A DNA stretch of 64,000 bases from Paenibacillus plantarum (GTDB taxonomy: Bacteria > Bacillota > Bacilli > Paenibacillales > NBRC-103111), in the NCBI RefSeq assembly GCF_013141695.1, contig NZ_WHNY01000092.1, positions 62,001 to 126,000 on the forward strand. The letters are read 5' to 3'. Position 1 is the stretch's first letter, and each line of letters opens with the position of its first letter. Below are positions 1 to 8,284 of this stretch, in pieces. Below the pieces are notes generated by a model that saw nothing but the letters and a program-made list of their open reading frames with translations, made no database searches and was not told where the DNA came from. Position numbers and translations under genes: made by a program.

Positions 1-682
1 CGACCTTACGAAGGTCTGGATGTGGGTTTACATCATCAACATGACGGAATAATTGATGCTTCGCCAGCTCGTAACCGCTTGTCCGATCGCCGCCGATGCC
101 AACACCGATAAAGCCTGCGCTGCAACCTTGACCTTGTGCTTGATACACCGCGTGCATAACGCACTTGCGAATCCCGTCGAGGTCACGACCTGCTTTGCCT
201 ACACCTTCCAGATCAGCTGGGAGGCTATATTGAATATTTTTGTTCTCGCAGCCACCGCCTTTGAGAATGAGCTTCACTTCTACATCGCCCTGTTCCCATT
301 GCTCAAAATGAATAACTGGTGTTCCTGGTCCGAGGTTATCCCCGCTATTAGCACCCGTAAGCGAATCTACGGAATTCGTCCGAAGTTTGGAAGCTTTCGT
401 TGCGTTCGCAACAGCTTCTAGGATATGTTTCTTCATCACAATTTGGTTTGCCCCAACTGGACAGTGTATAATAAACGTTGGCATTCCTGTATCCTGACAA
501 ATCGGGGATACATTCGTTTCCGCCATATGAATGTTATCAGCAATTCGGGATAGCGACAACGCGGAACGCGTGCCATTGTCCTCTTTAATTTGTGCAGCCT
601 GTACCGCACGACGAACATCACCAGGAAGATTCGTGGATGTTTCTACAATTAAATCATACACACTTTGATAAAAATGTTGCAT
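1..682 (-). CDS. Class I fumarate hydratase, N-terminal part (truncated by window edge)
   Basis: Reading the minus strand from an ATG at 680-682 gives 227 codons that run off the left edge. A GAGGAG ribosome binding site precedes the start. The protein has the alpha-subunit signature of iron-sulfur class I fumarases and tartrate dehydratases: PICQDTGMP near residue 60 and KGGGCENKN near residue 140, whose cysteines match family Fe-S ligands. Class I fumarases convert fumarate and malate in the TCA cycle and use an oxygen-sensitive 4Fe-4S cluster. The catalytic C-terminal half is outside the window, so tartrate dehydratase cannot be strictly excluded. It is divergent from the deacetylase gene, with about 115 bases between them. 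Confidence 0.85.
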   Translation of the reverse strand, partial: MQHFYQSVYDLIVETSTNLPGDVRRAVQAAQIKEDNGTRSALSLSRIADNIHMAETNVSPICQDTGMPTFIIHCPVGANQIVMKKHILEAVANATKASKLRTNSVDSLTGANSGDNLGPGTPVIHFEQWEQGDVEVKLILKGGGCENKNIQYSLPADLEGVGKAGRDLDGIRKCVMHAVYQAQGQGCSAGFIGVGIGGDRTSGYELAKHQLFRHVDDVNPHPDLRKV

Positions 683-798
683 AACGCTTTCTAGCTCCTC
701 TCAATTACCCGCATAATCGTAAAGAATATAAACCATTATACCATACCTCATAGGATCAGTTCGACGTTCTTGTGAGCAAAACAAGGAGATTCGCTGAC

Positions 799-1953
799 AT
801 GTATAAAAGGATTGCGATTTCGATTCTCGTTAGTCTTCTGGGGCTTACGCTTTTGCTAACCCCCTTGCAGGCTGAACGGTCCGAGACCATTTACTACCAA
901 GATCAGGTTGCCGTTCTGATGTATCATCACATCCATGATACTGACACGAGCTCAAGCACAATCACAAGTGCCCTATTTCAGAATCAGTTAACAACTCTGC
1001 TCAGCAAAGGCTATCATTTTATTTCATTAGATGAGTTTAAAATGTACTTGGCAGGCGCAACGGTTCCATCGAACGCGGTGCTGGTTACTTTTGATGATGG
1101 GTATCAAAGCTTTTTTACAGGGGCTTATCCGATTCTCAAAAGCTTGCGCATACCCGCTGTCAACTTCGTCATCACAACGGATTTGGCCAACCCCTTGGCC
1201 TCCTATATTCCGTCGATGTCCAAGGAGCAAATCAGCGAAATGACGCATATGACGAATTTCATCGACATCGGTTGCCACACGGACAACCTTCACCACAAGC
1301 TCCCGAGTGGAGAAGCCGCGCTTGTAGGCAGGCTTGATGGGGAGAACGCGGATGCTTACCAGCAGCGCGTGTTCTCGGATGCGGGGGCCTGCATCGGCAA
1401 GCTTGCACCGCTCACGGATAACAAGCCGCTCGACGTGATGGCGTACCCGTACGGCATCACGTCGCCTGCGGCGACGGAGCAAGTGAAGAAGGCGGGCATC
1501 CGCTACGCCTTCACGATCTCGCCCGAGATGGCGACGCGCAGCGCCGATCACATGTTGATCCCGCGGATCAACGCGGGCAGCCCGAACATCACGCCGGAGC
1601 TGCTGCTGCGCTCGATCCAGCGCCGGGTTACGGCGCAGCCGGGCAGCGCGCCGCTGCGCCTGGACGCCGCCGTTGCCGCCGCGCAGCTCGGCGGCAGCGC
1701 TGTGTTGGATGGCGGAGAGCTGCGCCTCCGCCTCGGGCAACAGGCATTCACCCTGCAGGTGAATGCCAAGACCGCGACGCGCGGCGACGGCGCGCGCGTC
1801 CGACTGCGGGAGCCCGTGCTGCGCGAGCACGGGCAGGTCACGATCGCGCTTGACGATCTGCAAGCGCTGATCGGGCAATCGCTCGTCTACACCCCGGCCA
1901 CCGGTAAGGTGGCTGGGCGGGTGGCTGGGCGGGTGGCGCCGAGCGTGAAGTAG
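799..1953 (+). CDS. Secreted polysaccharide deacetylase (NodB family)
   Basis: This is a 384-residue exported protein. The ATG at 799 is chosen because AAGGAGA lies nine bases upstream; a GTG at 772 in the same frame has no site. Residues 1 to about 25 form a signal peptide ending near LQA. The NodB-type catalytic domain follows (about 30-255), with VLMYHHIH and the metal-binding VTFDDGY motif. Such enzymes remove N- or O-acetyl groups from cell-wall or extracellular polysaccharides. The last 110 residues are Leu/Arg/Ala-rich and resemble the copper-amine-oxidase-N-like repeats that Paenibacillus wall proteins carry; this second assignment is weaker. GC content rises sharply from about 1290 to the stop, and the C-terminus has a short AGRVAGRVA repeat. 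Confidence 0.85.
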   Translation: MYKRIAISILVSLLGLTLLLTPLQAERSETIYYQDQVAVLMYHHIHDTDTSSSTITSALFQNQLTTLLSKGYHFISLDEFKMYLAGATVPSNAVLVTFDDGYQSFFTGAYPILKSLRIPAVNFVITTDLANPLASYIPSMSKEQISEMTHMTNFIDIGCHTDNLHHKLPSGEAALVGRLDGENADAYQQRVFSDAGACIGKLAPLTDNKPLDVMAYPYGITSPAATEQVKKAGIRYAFTISPEMATRSADHMLIPRINAGSPNITPELLLRSIQRRVTAQPGSAPLRLDAAVAAAQLGGSAVLDGGELRLRLGQQAFTLQVNAKTATRGDGARVRLREPVLREHGQVTIALDDLQALIGQSLVYTPATGKVAGRVAGRVAPSVK

Positions 1954-1958
1954 AGCTG

Positions 1959-1994
1959 AAGGTTCAACACGATTTTCCGTGTTGAACCTTTTTG
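1959..1994 (+). terminator. Rho-independent terminator of the deacetylase gene
   Basis: A perfect 13-bp stem (1959-1971 with 1978-1990) around a six-base loop is followed by a T-rich tail and begins six bases after the stop codon. Confidence 0.9.
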
Positions 1995-2431
1995 CTTTCG
2001 CCGCTCCCTCAACATGAGTTACTCGAACTTTTCGCCTAACTTGACTCGTCTCACCACTAGCTCACCCAATGTCCTCGCTCTCCCACTCAACTTACTCGAA
2101 TTGCCTCATTACACACCCATTAGTCCTAAATCATCAAACTAAACACTCCTACCGCGTCTCCCATCCATGATTAGTCCTAAATCACCCAACTAAATCGACC
2201 ATAATAACCCCAACCTTAGAGAAACGGGGATTTAGTTCGGCAGAATCGAACTACTCGCCCTTTTTCGAGAAGAGTACTCGAATTAGTTATGAAATATCGG
2301 ACTACATCAGATTCTAGCTAAAGGCTCCTACCATTTGTCCCCACCATTGCCCTTACTCTTACTTTCGCCCACGCCCCCCAAAACGAAAAAGCCGCCAGCC
2401 CAATAACTGAGCCAGCGGCATACTCTCTTCC
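1995..2431. other. Gene-free stretch, mostly repeat-derived
   Basis: No coding frame with a ribosome binding site is visible. The stretch carries the 193-bp repeat copy at 2118-2310 and, near 2385-2420, a weak inverted sequence around GCCGCCAGCC and GCCAGCGGC, which could end the leftward gene that stops at 2432. Confidence 0.5.
2118..2310. repeat. Dispersed 193-bp intergenic repeat, copy A
   Basis: This block starts with CATTAGTCC and ends with ATCGGACTACATCAG. It aligns without net length change to 52024-52216. Shared segments include TAGTCCTAAAT, an AACTAAWTCGA core, GTTCGGCARAATCGAACTA and ATCGGACTA. TAGTCC at one side and GGACTA at the other make it partly self-complementary. No coding capacity is apparent. 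Confidence 0.8.
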
Positions 2432-4543
2432 TTACTGCACAACCACATCATCAAACTTCGCATTCGCACGATGCGCATTCAACCCAATTTCCCCAGCAGT
2501 TAAGCTCGTATCCGTAGCTGACAGTTCTAAACTCCCATTCACCCAGTACTCCAGATTTCCGCCATTAACGACTGCCTTCATCGTATGCCAGTTGCCCGTT
2601 GTGAAAGCATAGTTTTTAGAGGCTAATGCCGTGAACACGCCGCCGACCTTCTTCTGAATCTTCAGCTGTCCGGTCAGCTTGTAGTACTGGAAGCTGTAGT
2701 AGTTATTTGCATCCGAATACCGTGCATCCAACCCGACGCCTGCATAGCCGCCACTATCAAACCCATCCACTTTGACCTTGGCGCTAAGCGTATAATTCGT
2801 CCAAGCTGTGTTCCCCTTGAGCGCATGTGTATCCGAAGCTGCCGAATTGCTTTGTTGATACACTTTGGACCCATCTGTGACAACAGCCCATGTTCCGCCT
2901 GTCGTCGTCCAGCCGCTTGCCGAGCCGGTTTCAAAATTCTCACTCAACACCGGTGTAGGCGGTGGAGTCGTCGTCGTCGTTTTGGCCAGCTTAATCACAT
3001 CGAAATACAATTGATAACCTGTGCTTGCTGCATTTTTACCCGTTACCGTGTACTTGAAGGTGTGATTGCCAGCCGTAGCAAAAGTGACTGTGCCCATCGA
3101 TGTTTTCTTATAGCCCAAACCATTCTGAGGATGAGCCGGAGCCGCCTCGAATAGTGAAACTGTACTTCCTTGATTAGCACCATCAATGGCGAGTTGGAAA
3201 TCACCAGCTACTGGTCCTGTCGCATTATAGCTATACAATTCGTACGTACCGGCCGTTGGCACATTGACGTTCAATTGCACATAATCGCCAACTGCGGTCG
3301 AGGTCATGCGCATCCCAAACCCATAATTCACCGAATACGGCACGGTATAATCCGAATAAAAGCCGATGCCTGCCGTATGTGTCTGATAAGGCCATTGATA
3401 GGAGATGACGTACGTTAGTGGCTTCGGTGCGGGTGTTCCTGTAAAGTTCCAGTCCCATCCATAATTGTTATCTGGCACAGATTCCGTTGGATACGTCGGA
3501 TCGATCACCGTCCGAGTCGTCGACGTATTCGTCACCGTAAGCGGTGCTGAACGTCTTCGCGTCAACTCCAGATAAATCGCATTACTGCCGATAATATACG
3601 GGCTAAAGGTATCCATATCCAATGCTGACGCATAGTAGAACCAGGTTAAATCCGTATTCGTGTACAGCGGCGTCCAATCTTGCAGGGTCAAGCTTGTCGC
3701 TGAAGCAATCGTATTGTTATACATCATGAGATATTTGCCAATAACAGAGCTATAGAAGACATACCCGTTCGAGCCATTTGCCAAATCTGAAGCGTTCCCG
3801 CCTCTGCCTGGCTCGGTCCATGTACCATAATAGAAGTTCTTCCATGCATTAGGATCACCTAATTGACTGATCGGGGCACGAGCTACGCGTTCACTTTTAA
3901 ACATCCCCGTCGCAAATGCATTGGATCTAAGATCCGCCCACGCATGTGCATAGAAAATGTACGCATAGCCACCAGCTTCATCTACGTAGAAATTATGGTC
4001 ACCAGCACCGAAATCATAGTAATTCCCTGTGTAATCCACATAGCCATGAATATCTGAATTGTCACTTGTCACGACATCGCCGACTTTCGTTACGGTCGCC
4101 AAATTATCAGTCGATTTATACATTTTGATCTTTCTGTAATGATGTGCGGCCACGCTGCCTAGAAAATAATCGTATTCCATATGCGCCGTCACATAGAACG
4201 TACTAGTCGCATTGTCATAATACAACCCGACCACCCAGTCAGCCGCATCCATGCCAGTCACGGTATTTTCCGTTGCAGTCTCAAGCCCCGCATAGGTTGT
4301 AGCCTTTCTCATTTTGAACGCATTCCCTCTACCCCACACCGAATACAGATAGCCATTGGCCGTGGCGAAGCCCGGTCTCGCATCTCCGCCACCCCATGTC
4401 ATGGTGGTCAAAGCGCCCATTGTTGTTTTATAAGGTGTGTTCGCCGTGGCTGCCTCTACCTGATTCCCCTCGAATGTAAACAAGCTCACCACTAAACCTA
4501 ATGCAATCATCAAGGCAACGAAACCAACCATTCTTTTCCTCAC
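2432..4543 (-). CDS. Secreted multidomain carbohydrate-active or carbohydrate-binding protein
   Basis: The 703-residue protein starts at a GTG (4541-4543) placed nine bases after GAAGGAGGG; a longer frame from 4585 lacks a site. A signal peptide covers roughly residues 1-32. Residues about 35-360 are rich in aromatic and Gly residues and resemble the beta-propeller folds of glycoside-hydrolase-type proteins (DUF5005/DUF4185-like; inferred). Residues about 375-530 look like a CBM6/35-type beta-sandwich, then a Thr/Pro linker, then a LamG/ConA-like domain of about 160 residues. It lies 45 bases after the second permease gene, on the same strand, so it probably acts outside the cell on the glycan that the transporter imports. 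No catalytic residues were identified. Confidence 0.65.
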   Translation of the reverse strand: MRKRMVGFVALMIALGLVVSLFTFEGNQVEAATANTPYKTTMGALTTMTWGGGDARPGFATANGYLYSVWGRGNAFKMRKATTYAGLETATENTVTGMDAADWVVGLYYDNATSTFYVTAHMEYDYFLGSVAAHHYRKIKMYKSTDNLATVTKVGDVVTSDNSDIHGYVDYTGNYYDFGAGDHNFYVDEAGGYAYIFYAHAWADLRSNAFATGMFKSERVARAPISQLGDPNAWKNFYYGTWTEPGRGGNASDLANGSNGYVFYSSVIGKYLMMYNNTIASATSLTLQDWTPLYTNTDLTWFYYASALDMDTFSPYIIGSNAIYLELTRRRSAPLTVTNTSTTRTVIDPTYPTESVPDNNYGWDWNFTGTPAPKPLTYVISYQWPYQTHTAGIGFYSDYTVPYSVNYGFGMRMTSTAVGDYVQLNVNVPTAGTYELYSYNATGPVAGDFQLAIDGANQGSTVSLFEAAPAHPQNGLGYKKTSMGTVTFATAGNHTFKYTVTGKNAASTGYQLYFDVIKLAKTTTTTPPPTPVLSENFETGSASGWTTTGGTWAVVTDGSKVYQQSNSAASDTHALKGNTAWTNYTLSAKVKVDGFDSGGYAGVGLDARYSDANNYYSFQYYKLTGQLKIQKKVGGVFTALASKNYAFTTGNWHTMKAVVNGGNLEYWVNGSLELSATDTSLTAGEIGLNAHRANAKFDDVVVQ

Positions 4544-4588
4544 GTTACATCCCTCCTTCAATTTCAATTTTTGATAATTAGTCAATCA

Positions 4589-5461
4589 TCATCCCTTCAC
4601 TGCTCCTAAAGATAACCCTTTCACGAAATAGCGCTGTAAAAAGGGGTACAACACAACGATCGGTGCTGAGGCCAGCACGACAGTTGCCATCTGCGTAGAA
4701 ATCGGCATGGGGAGCGCCTCACCAGCACTAAGCTGCGAGTAAATATCACTCTGACCGATGAGCACGACCTGCCTCAGTAAGATTTGTAACGGCCACAGCG
4801 ACGATTTGTTCAAATATAGAATCGCTGAGAAATATTGATTCCAGTTGCTCACCGCGTAAAATAACGTAAACGTGGCGAGCGATGGAACGGATAGCGGCAG
4901 CACAATTTTGAAAAAGATCCCCAAATCATTACAACCGTCAATGGTAGCTGACTCAATGATACTTTCATGAATCGATTCAAAAAATTCTCTCATCACCAAT
5001 AAATTAAAGGCCGAAACGGCTGTTGGGATAACGAGCGCCCATAACGTATTCATCAATCCTGTTGCTTTGACAATCAGATAGGTTGGAATCATCCCTCCGC
5101 TGAAAAGCATCGAGAACAGCACCATAAAGAGGAGCATACGTCTTCCACTAAAGCGCTGTCTGGAACAGACATAGGCCAATAAAGAAGTGACCGCCAGGTT
5201 AACAATTGTACCTACCACGGTAATCCACACCGTATTACGGAGGGACGTGAAGAACACGCCCGTGTTAAAGATGTAGTGGTAGGCTTTCCAGTCCAACTGC
5301 TTCGGCCAAAGGATAAAATTGCCTGAAACTATATCCGTTAAAGAGGCAAACGACATCGCGACAACGTTTACTATCGGCATCAGACACAAGAGCGTCAGCA
5401 GGGTCAAAATTACGATGACCGCCCAGTCCATCAGCCGATTGGTCAGATGGGACGTTCTCAT
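4589..5461 (-). CDS. Carbohydrate ABC transporter permease (LplC/YtcP type)
   Basis: A six-helix inner-membrane permease of 290 residues from the CUT1 sugar-transporter family. The permease signature (EAA loop) lies around SATIDGCNDLGIFFKIVLPL, about residue 185-205. The start is set at ATG 5461 because it overlaps the stop of the binding-protein gene (ATGA) and has GGAAAG upstream; a TTG at 5476 is possible. With the permease at 7081-8007 it should form the membrane channel. No ATPase gene is present, as is usual for this class, which typically borrows a shared MsmX-type ATPase. Confidence 0.9.
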   Translation of the reverse strand: MRTSHLTNRLMDWAVIVILTLLTLLCLMPIVNVVAMSFASLTDIVSGNFILWPKQLDWKAYHYIFNTGVFFTSLRNTVWITVVGTIVNLAVTSLLAYVCSRQRFSGRRMLLFMVLFSMLFSGGMIPTYLIVKATGLMNTLWALVIPTAVSAFNLLVMREFFESIHESIIESATIDGCNDLGIFFKIVLPLSVPSLATFTLFYAVSNWNQYFSAILYLNKSSLWPLQILLRQVVLIGQSDIYSQLSAGEALPMPISTQMATVVLASAPIVVLYPFLQRYFVKGLSLGAVKG

Positions 5462-7050
5462 TTTCTTGCTTTCCAAGCGTCATTCATTTCGGTTAATGCA
5501 TCTTTACCGCCTCTTGCTTTCCAATCTTCGAACAGTTGATCCAAGTAATCAACAGGCTTCTCACCTACGATGATTTTCACGATACCGTCAACGGAATTTT
5601 TATAGAGCTCTGCGCCTTTTTCCGCATAGGTTTTGGAGTATAGACCTACATCCTGTGACGAGTACGCTTTACCCTGCATCGCTTTCGTGAAGGAATCTTG
5701 TTTCAACTTTGTTGTCTCTGGCGTATCTGCGGAACTAAGAATCCATTCGCCTTCATTGGCATGATTCGTCAGTTGATATTTGTTTGGTCCTTCCGTTTTA
5801 CCTAGATCAGTAACAACCTTCTGGCCATTTTCTGTTTTAAAATGAACCCCATCAACGCCCCATTTGAAGAAATTGGCCCCATCATCACCAATCTGATCGT
5901 CCAAGATTTTCAGCATTTTCTCCAGCTTGCCCGTATCTTTCAACAGATCTTTGCTGAGTGAAAATACACCGAAGAAGCCAGCGCCTTTGACATATCCACC
6001 TTCGGAACCATCTGGACCTTTCAGTGGTGGAATCGCAATGAGGTCAAATTTGGGATCTGCTGCTCTCGCTTTCGCCAATCGCTCAGGTGTAAAGCCTGTA
6101 TACCCCCAGTTGGATACCACGCCCGCTTTGCCCAGCAAGAAATCATCCTCAACCTGTTGATCCTTCTTAATCGCGAAATCCTTCGCAATGATGCCATCTT
6201 TATATAACTTCGCTAAATAGCCGATCGCTGTCTTGTTATTTGGTGCAAATTCACCTGGCACAATTCCGCCTTTGCCATCCTCAACCCAGCCTACGCTTGG
6301 GCCTGCTTTCATACTCGCCATGAGCCCAACGAATGGATAAGCACCGTTAACGCCTGCTCCGCTATTTACACCTGCTGCTAAACCGTAGGTATCTTCCTTG
6401 CCATTGCCATCTGGATCTTTCTCTTTAAAAGCCTTCATCACATCGTAAAGCTCATCGTACGTAGTTGGCACTTTCAAATTCAATTTATCGAGCCAGTCCT
6501 TACGCATGACCAATGTAGCTCCTGGAATCCCACGTAAGCGAGGAATGCCGTAGATGTGGCCTTTATATTTGAGCGTATCCATGACATCTTTCGGCAGCTT
6601 CGCTAAATTCGGATATTTCGTTGCATCTGCGAGGTAAGATTCCAATGGAAGGAATTGATCGCTGCCAATCGCATTGAAATACACAGCATCCAAATATGGA
6701 AATAGAACGGTATCCGGAACATCGCCCGATGCTAATGTAACGCCCATCTTATTGTTGTACTCACCGGAAGCTACAGGTAAATAATCGAACTCGATATTAT
6801 AACGGTCTTCGATGGCTTTCTTGCCCGTACTCGTATCTGGCGGCGCTGCACCGTACAAAATATTCATCGCACGAATTTTATATTTTTTCTCTACTTTAGG
6901 TGTTGCCGAAGCCTGCTGTGTGGATGTTGCCGGTGTGCTCGTGCTCGCACTTGTTTGTTCTTTATCTGTCCCGCTGCTGCATGCTGCGAGTAAAGACCCC
7001 ATCATCATTACGGTTGTTCCCACGGTAATCACATTACGTAATTGTTTCAT
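5458..7050 (-). CDS. Extracellular solute-binding lipoprotein (LplA type)
   Basis: The 530-residue substrate-binding protein belongs to the large Paenibacillus carbohydrate-uptake group. It has an N-terminal lipoprotein signal with lipobox SLLAAC (Cys 24), so it should be anchored to the outer face of the membrane. After a Ser/Thr-rich tether the chain follows the type 1 binding-protein pattern. It sits between two permease genes: 30 bases after the upstream one, and overlapping the downstream one by four bases at the stop. The ligand cannot be told from sequence; complex oligosaccharides are usual for this subgroup. Confidence 0.9.
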   Translation of the reverse strand: MKQLRNVITVGTTVMMMGSLLAACSSGTDKEQTSASTSTPATSTQQASATPKVEKKYKIRAMNILYGAAPPDTSTGKKAIEDRYNIEFDYLPVASGEYNNKMGVTLASGDVPDTVLFPYLDAVYFNAIGSDQFLPLESYLADATKYPNLAKLPKDVMDTLKYKGHIYGIPRLRGIPGATLVMRKDWLDKLNLKVPTTYDELYDVMKAFKEKDPDGNGKEDTYGLAAGVNSGAGVNGAYPFVGLMASMKAGPSVGWVEDGKGGIVPGEFAPNNKTAIGYLAKLYKDGIIAKDFAIKKDQQVEDDFLLGKAGVVSNWGYTGFTPERLAKARAADPKFDLIAIPPLKGPDGSEGGYVKGAGFFGVFSLSKDLLKDTGKLEKMLKILDDQIGDDGANFFKWGVDGVHFKTENGQKVVTDLGKTEGPNKYQLTNHANEGEWILSSADTPETTKLKQDSFTKAMQGKAYSSQDVGLYSKTYAEKGAELYKNSVDGIVKIIVGEKPVDYLDQLFEDWKARGGKDALTEMNDAWKARK

Positions 7051-7080
7051 TCTGAAACCAGCCCTTCGCCTTTTATTTGT

Positions 7081-8007
7081 CTAGTACACGCCTTTTTCAC
7101 CGAAAGTTCGAGCAATTTTGTTGGCTCCAACGATCAAGATCATGCCGACGATCCCTTTTAATAGTCCCACTGCGGTTGTAAAACTGAAATTCCCATTCAC
7201 GACCCCCATACGATAAACGTAGGTATCGAGCACTTCCCCGACCTCCGAAACGGTCGAATTCAGCATTAAGTACACTTGTTCAAAACCAACATCGAGCACA
7301 GTGCCCAGTCGGAGAATAAATAAGATGATGATGGTGGAGCGAATCCCCGGCAAGGTCACGTGGACAATTTGTCTAAGCCTGCCTGCGCCATCGATTTTAG
7401 CTGCCTCATAGAGCTCCGGATCAATTCCCGTTAATGCGGCCAAGTAAATAATCGTTCCCCAACCGGATTCCTTCCAAATAACCTGCAGGACAAGCATACC
7501 TCGAAAGTTATCTTCATTGGAAAGTATATTGATCGGCTGCATGCCCCAGCTTGCAAGGAGGTGATTCACTTGCCCATCGCTTTGAAATAATAAATAGAAG
7601 ATACCTGCCACAACAACCCATGATAAAAAATGCGGCAAATACAGCAACGTTTGTACGATCTTTTTGAAAAATTCAAATTTAAGCTCATTTAATAGAATGG
7701 CTATTACGATCGGAACTGTGAAAGCGAATACAATTTGGTAAAAACTAATGATCACCGTGTTCATAAAATAGCGACCAATTTCCGGTGAATCAAAAATTCG
7801 TTGAAAATTGTCCAGTCCCACCCAATCACTCTTGAGGAACCCTTTAGACGGGATGTACTTCTTAAAGGCAATCACGATCCCTAGCATCGGGATATACTTA
7901 TAGAGTAAGAAATAAACGATACCAGGTAAAGCCATTAACCATAAATATCTTTCCTTAATAAGCCGATGCCACCCTGTGTGCTGGCGTACTTTCTTATGTG
8001 CCTCCAT
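7081..8007 (-). CDS. Carbohydrate ABC transporter permease (LplB type)
   Basis: The first gene of the uptake operon encodes a 308-residue polytopic membrane protein. It has the LplB-type start (LWLMALPGIVYFLLYKYIPM) and a permease EAA loop at YEAAKIDGAGRLRQIVHVTL, about residue 210-230. It pairs with the second permease at 4589-5461. The operon is transcribed away from the AraC-type regulator at 8285, which suggests local control by that protein. Confidence 0.9.
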   Translation of the reverse strand: MEAHKKVRQHTGWHRLIKERYLWLMALPGIVYFLLYKYIPMLGIVIAFKKYIPSKGFLKSDWVGLDNFQRIFDSPEIGRYFMNTVIISFYQIVFAFTVPIVIAILLNELKFEFFKKIVQTLLYLPHFLSWVVVAGIFYLLFQSDGQVNHLLASWGMQPINILSNEDNFRGMLVLQVIWKESGWGTIIYLAALTGIDPELYEAAKIDGAGRLRQIVHVTLPGIRSTIIILFILRLGTVLDVGFEQVYLMLNSTVSEVGEVLDTYVYRMGVVNGNFSFTTAVGLLKGIVGMILIVGANKIARTFGEKGVY

Positions 8008-8284
8008 GCCCGTTCCCTTGCTCCTCTCCTATTTTCATTTGGCCCTCACCTCCTTGGGCCTAATATTACGCAGGACCCCATTCGAGGACAATCAACTATT
8101 TTTACGCAAAAAAAGCATATGAAAAAAGGCCAATTCGGCTGGAATTAGCACTTGATAAACTTTTTTTGCACGGCGAAGCCTGTCCCTGTAAAAAGAGTGT
8201 ACCCCCAATTTCCCTAGAGACGTATCCGGATATGATATACTATTTTCACACTATGCGAATCGTTTAATGACAAGGAGATTGGAT

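Noticed and set aside
1027..1878. Antisense 283-codon frame across the deacetylase gene
   Set aside because: It is a GC-rich shadow of the real gene, Arg/Ala-rich, with no ribosome binding site.
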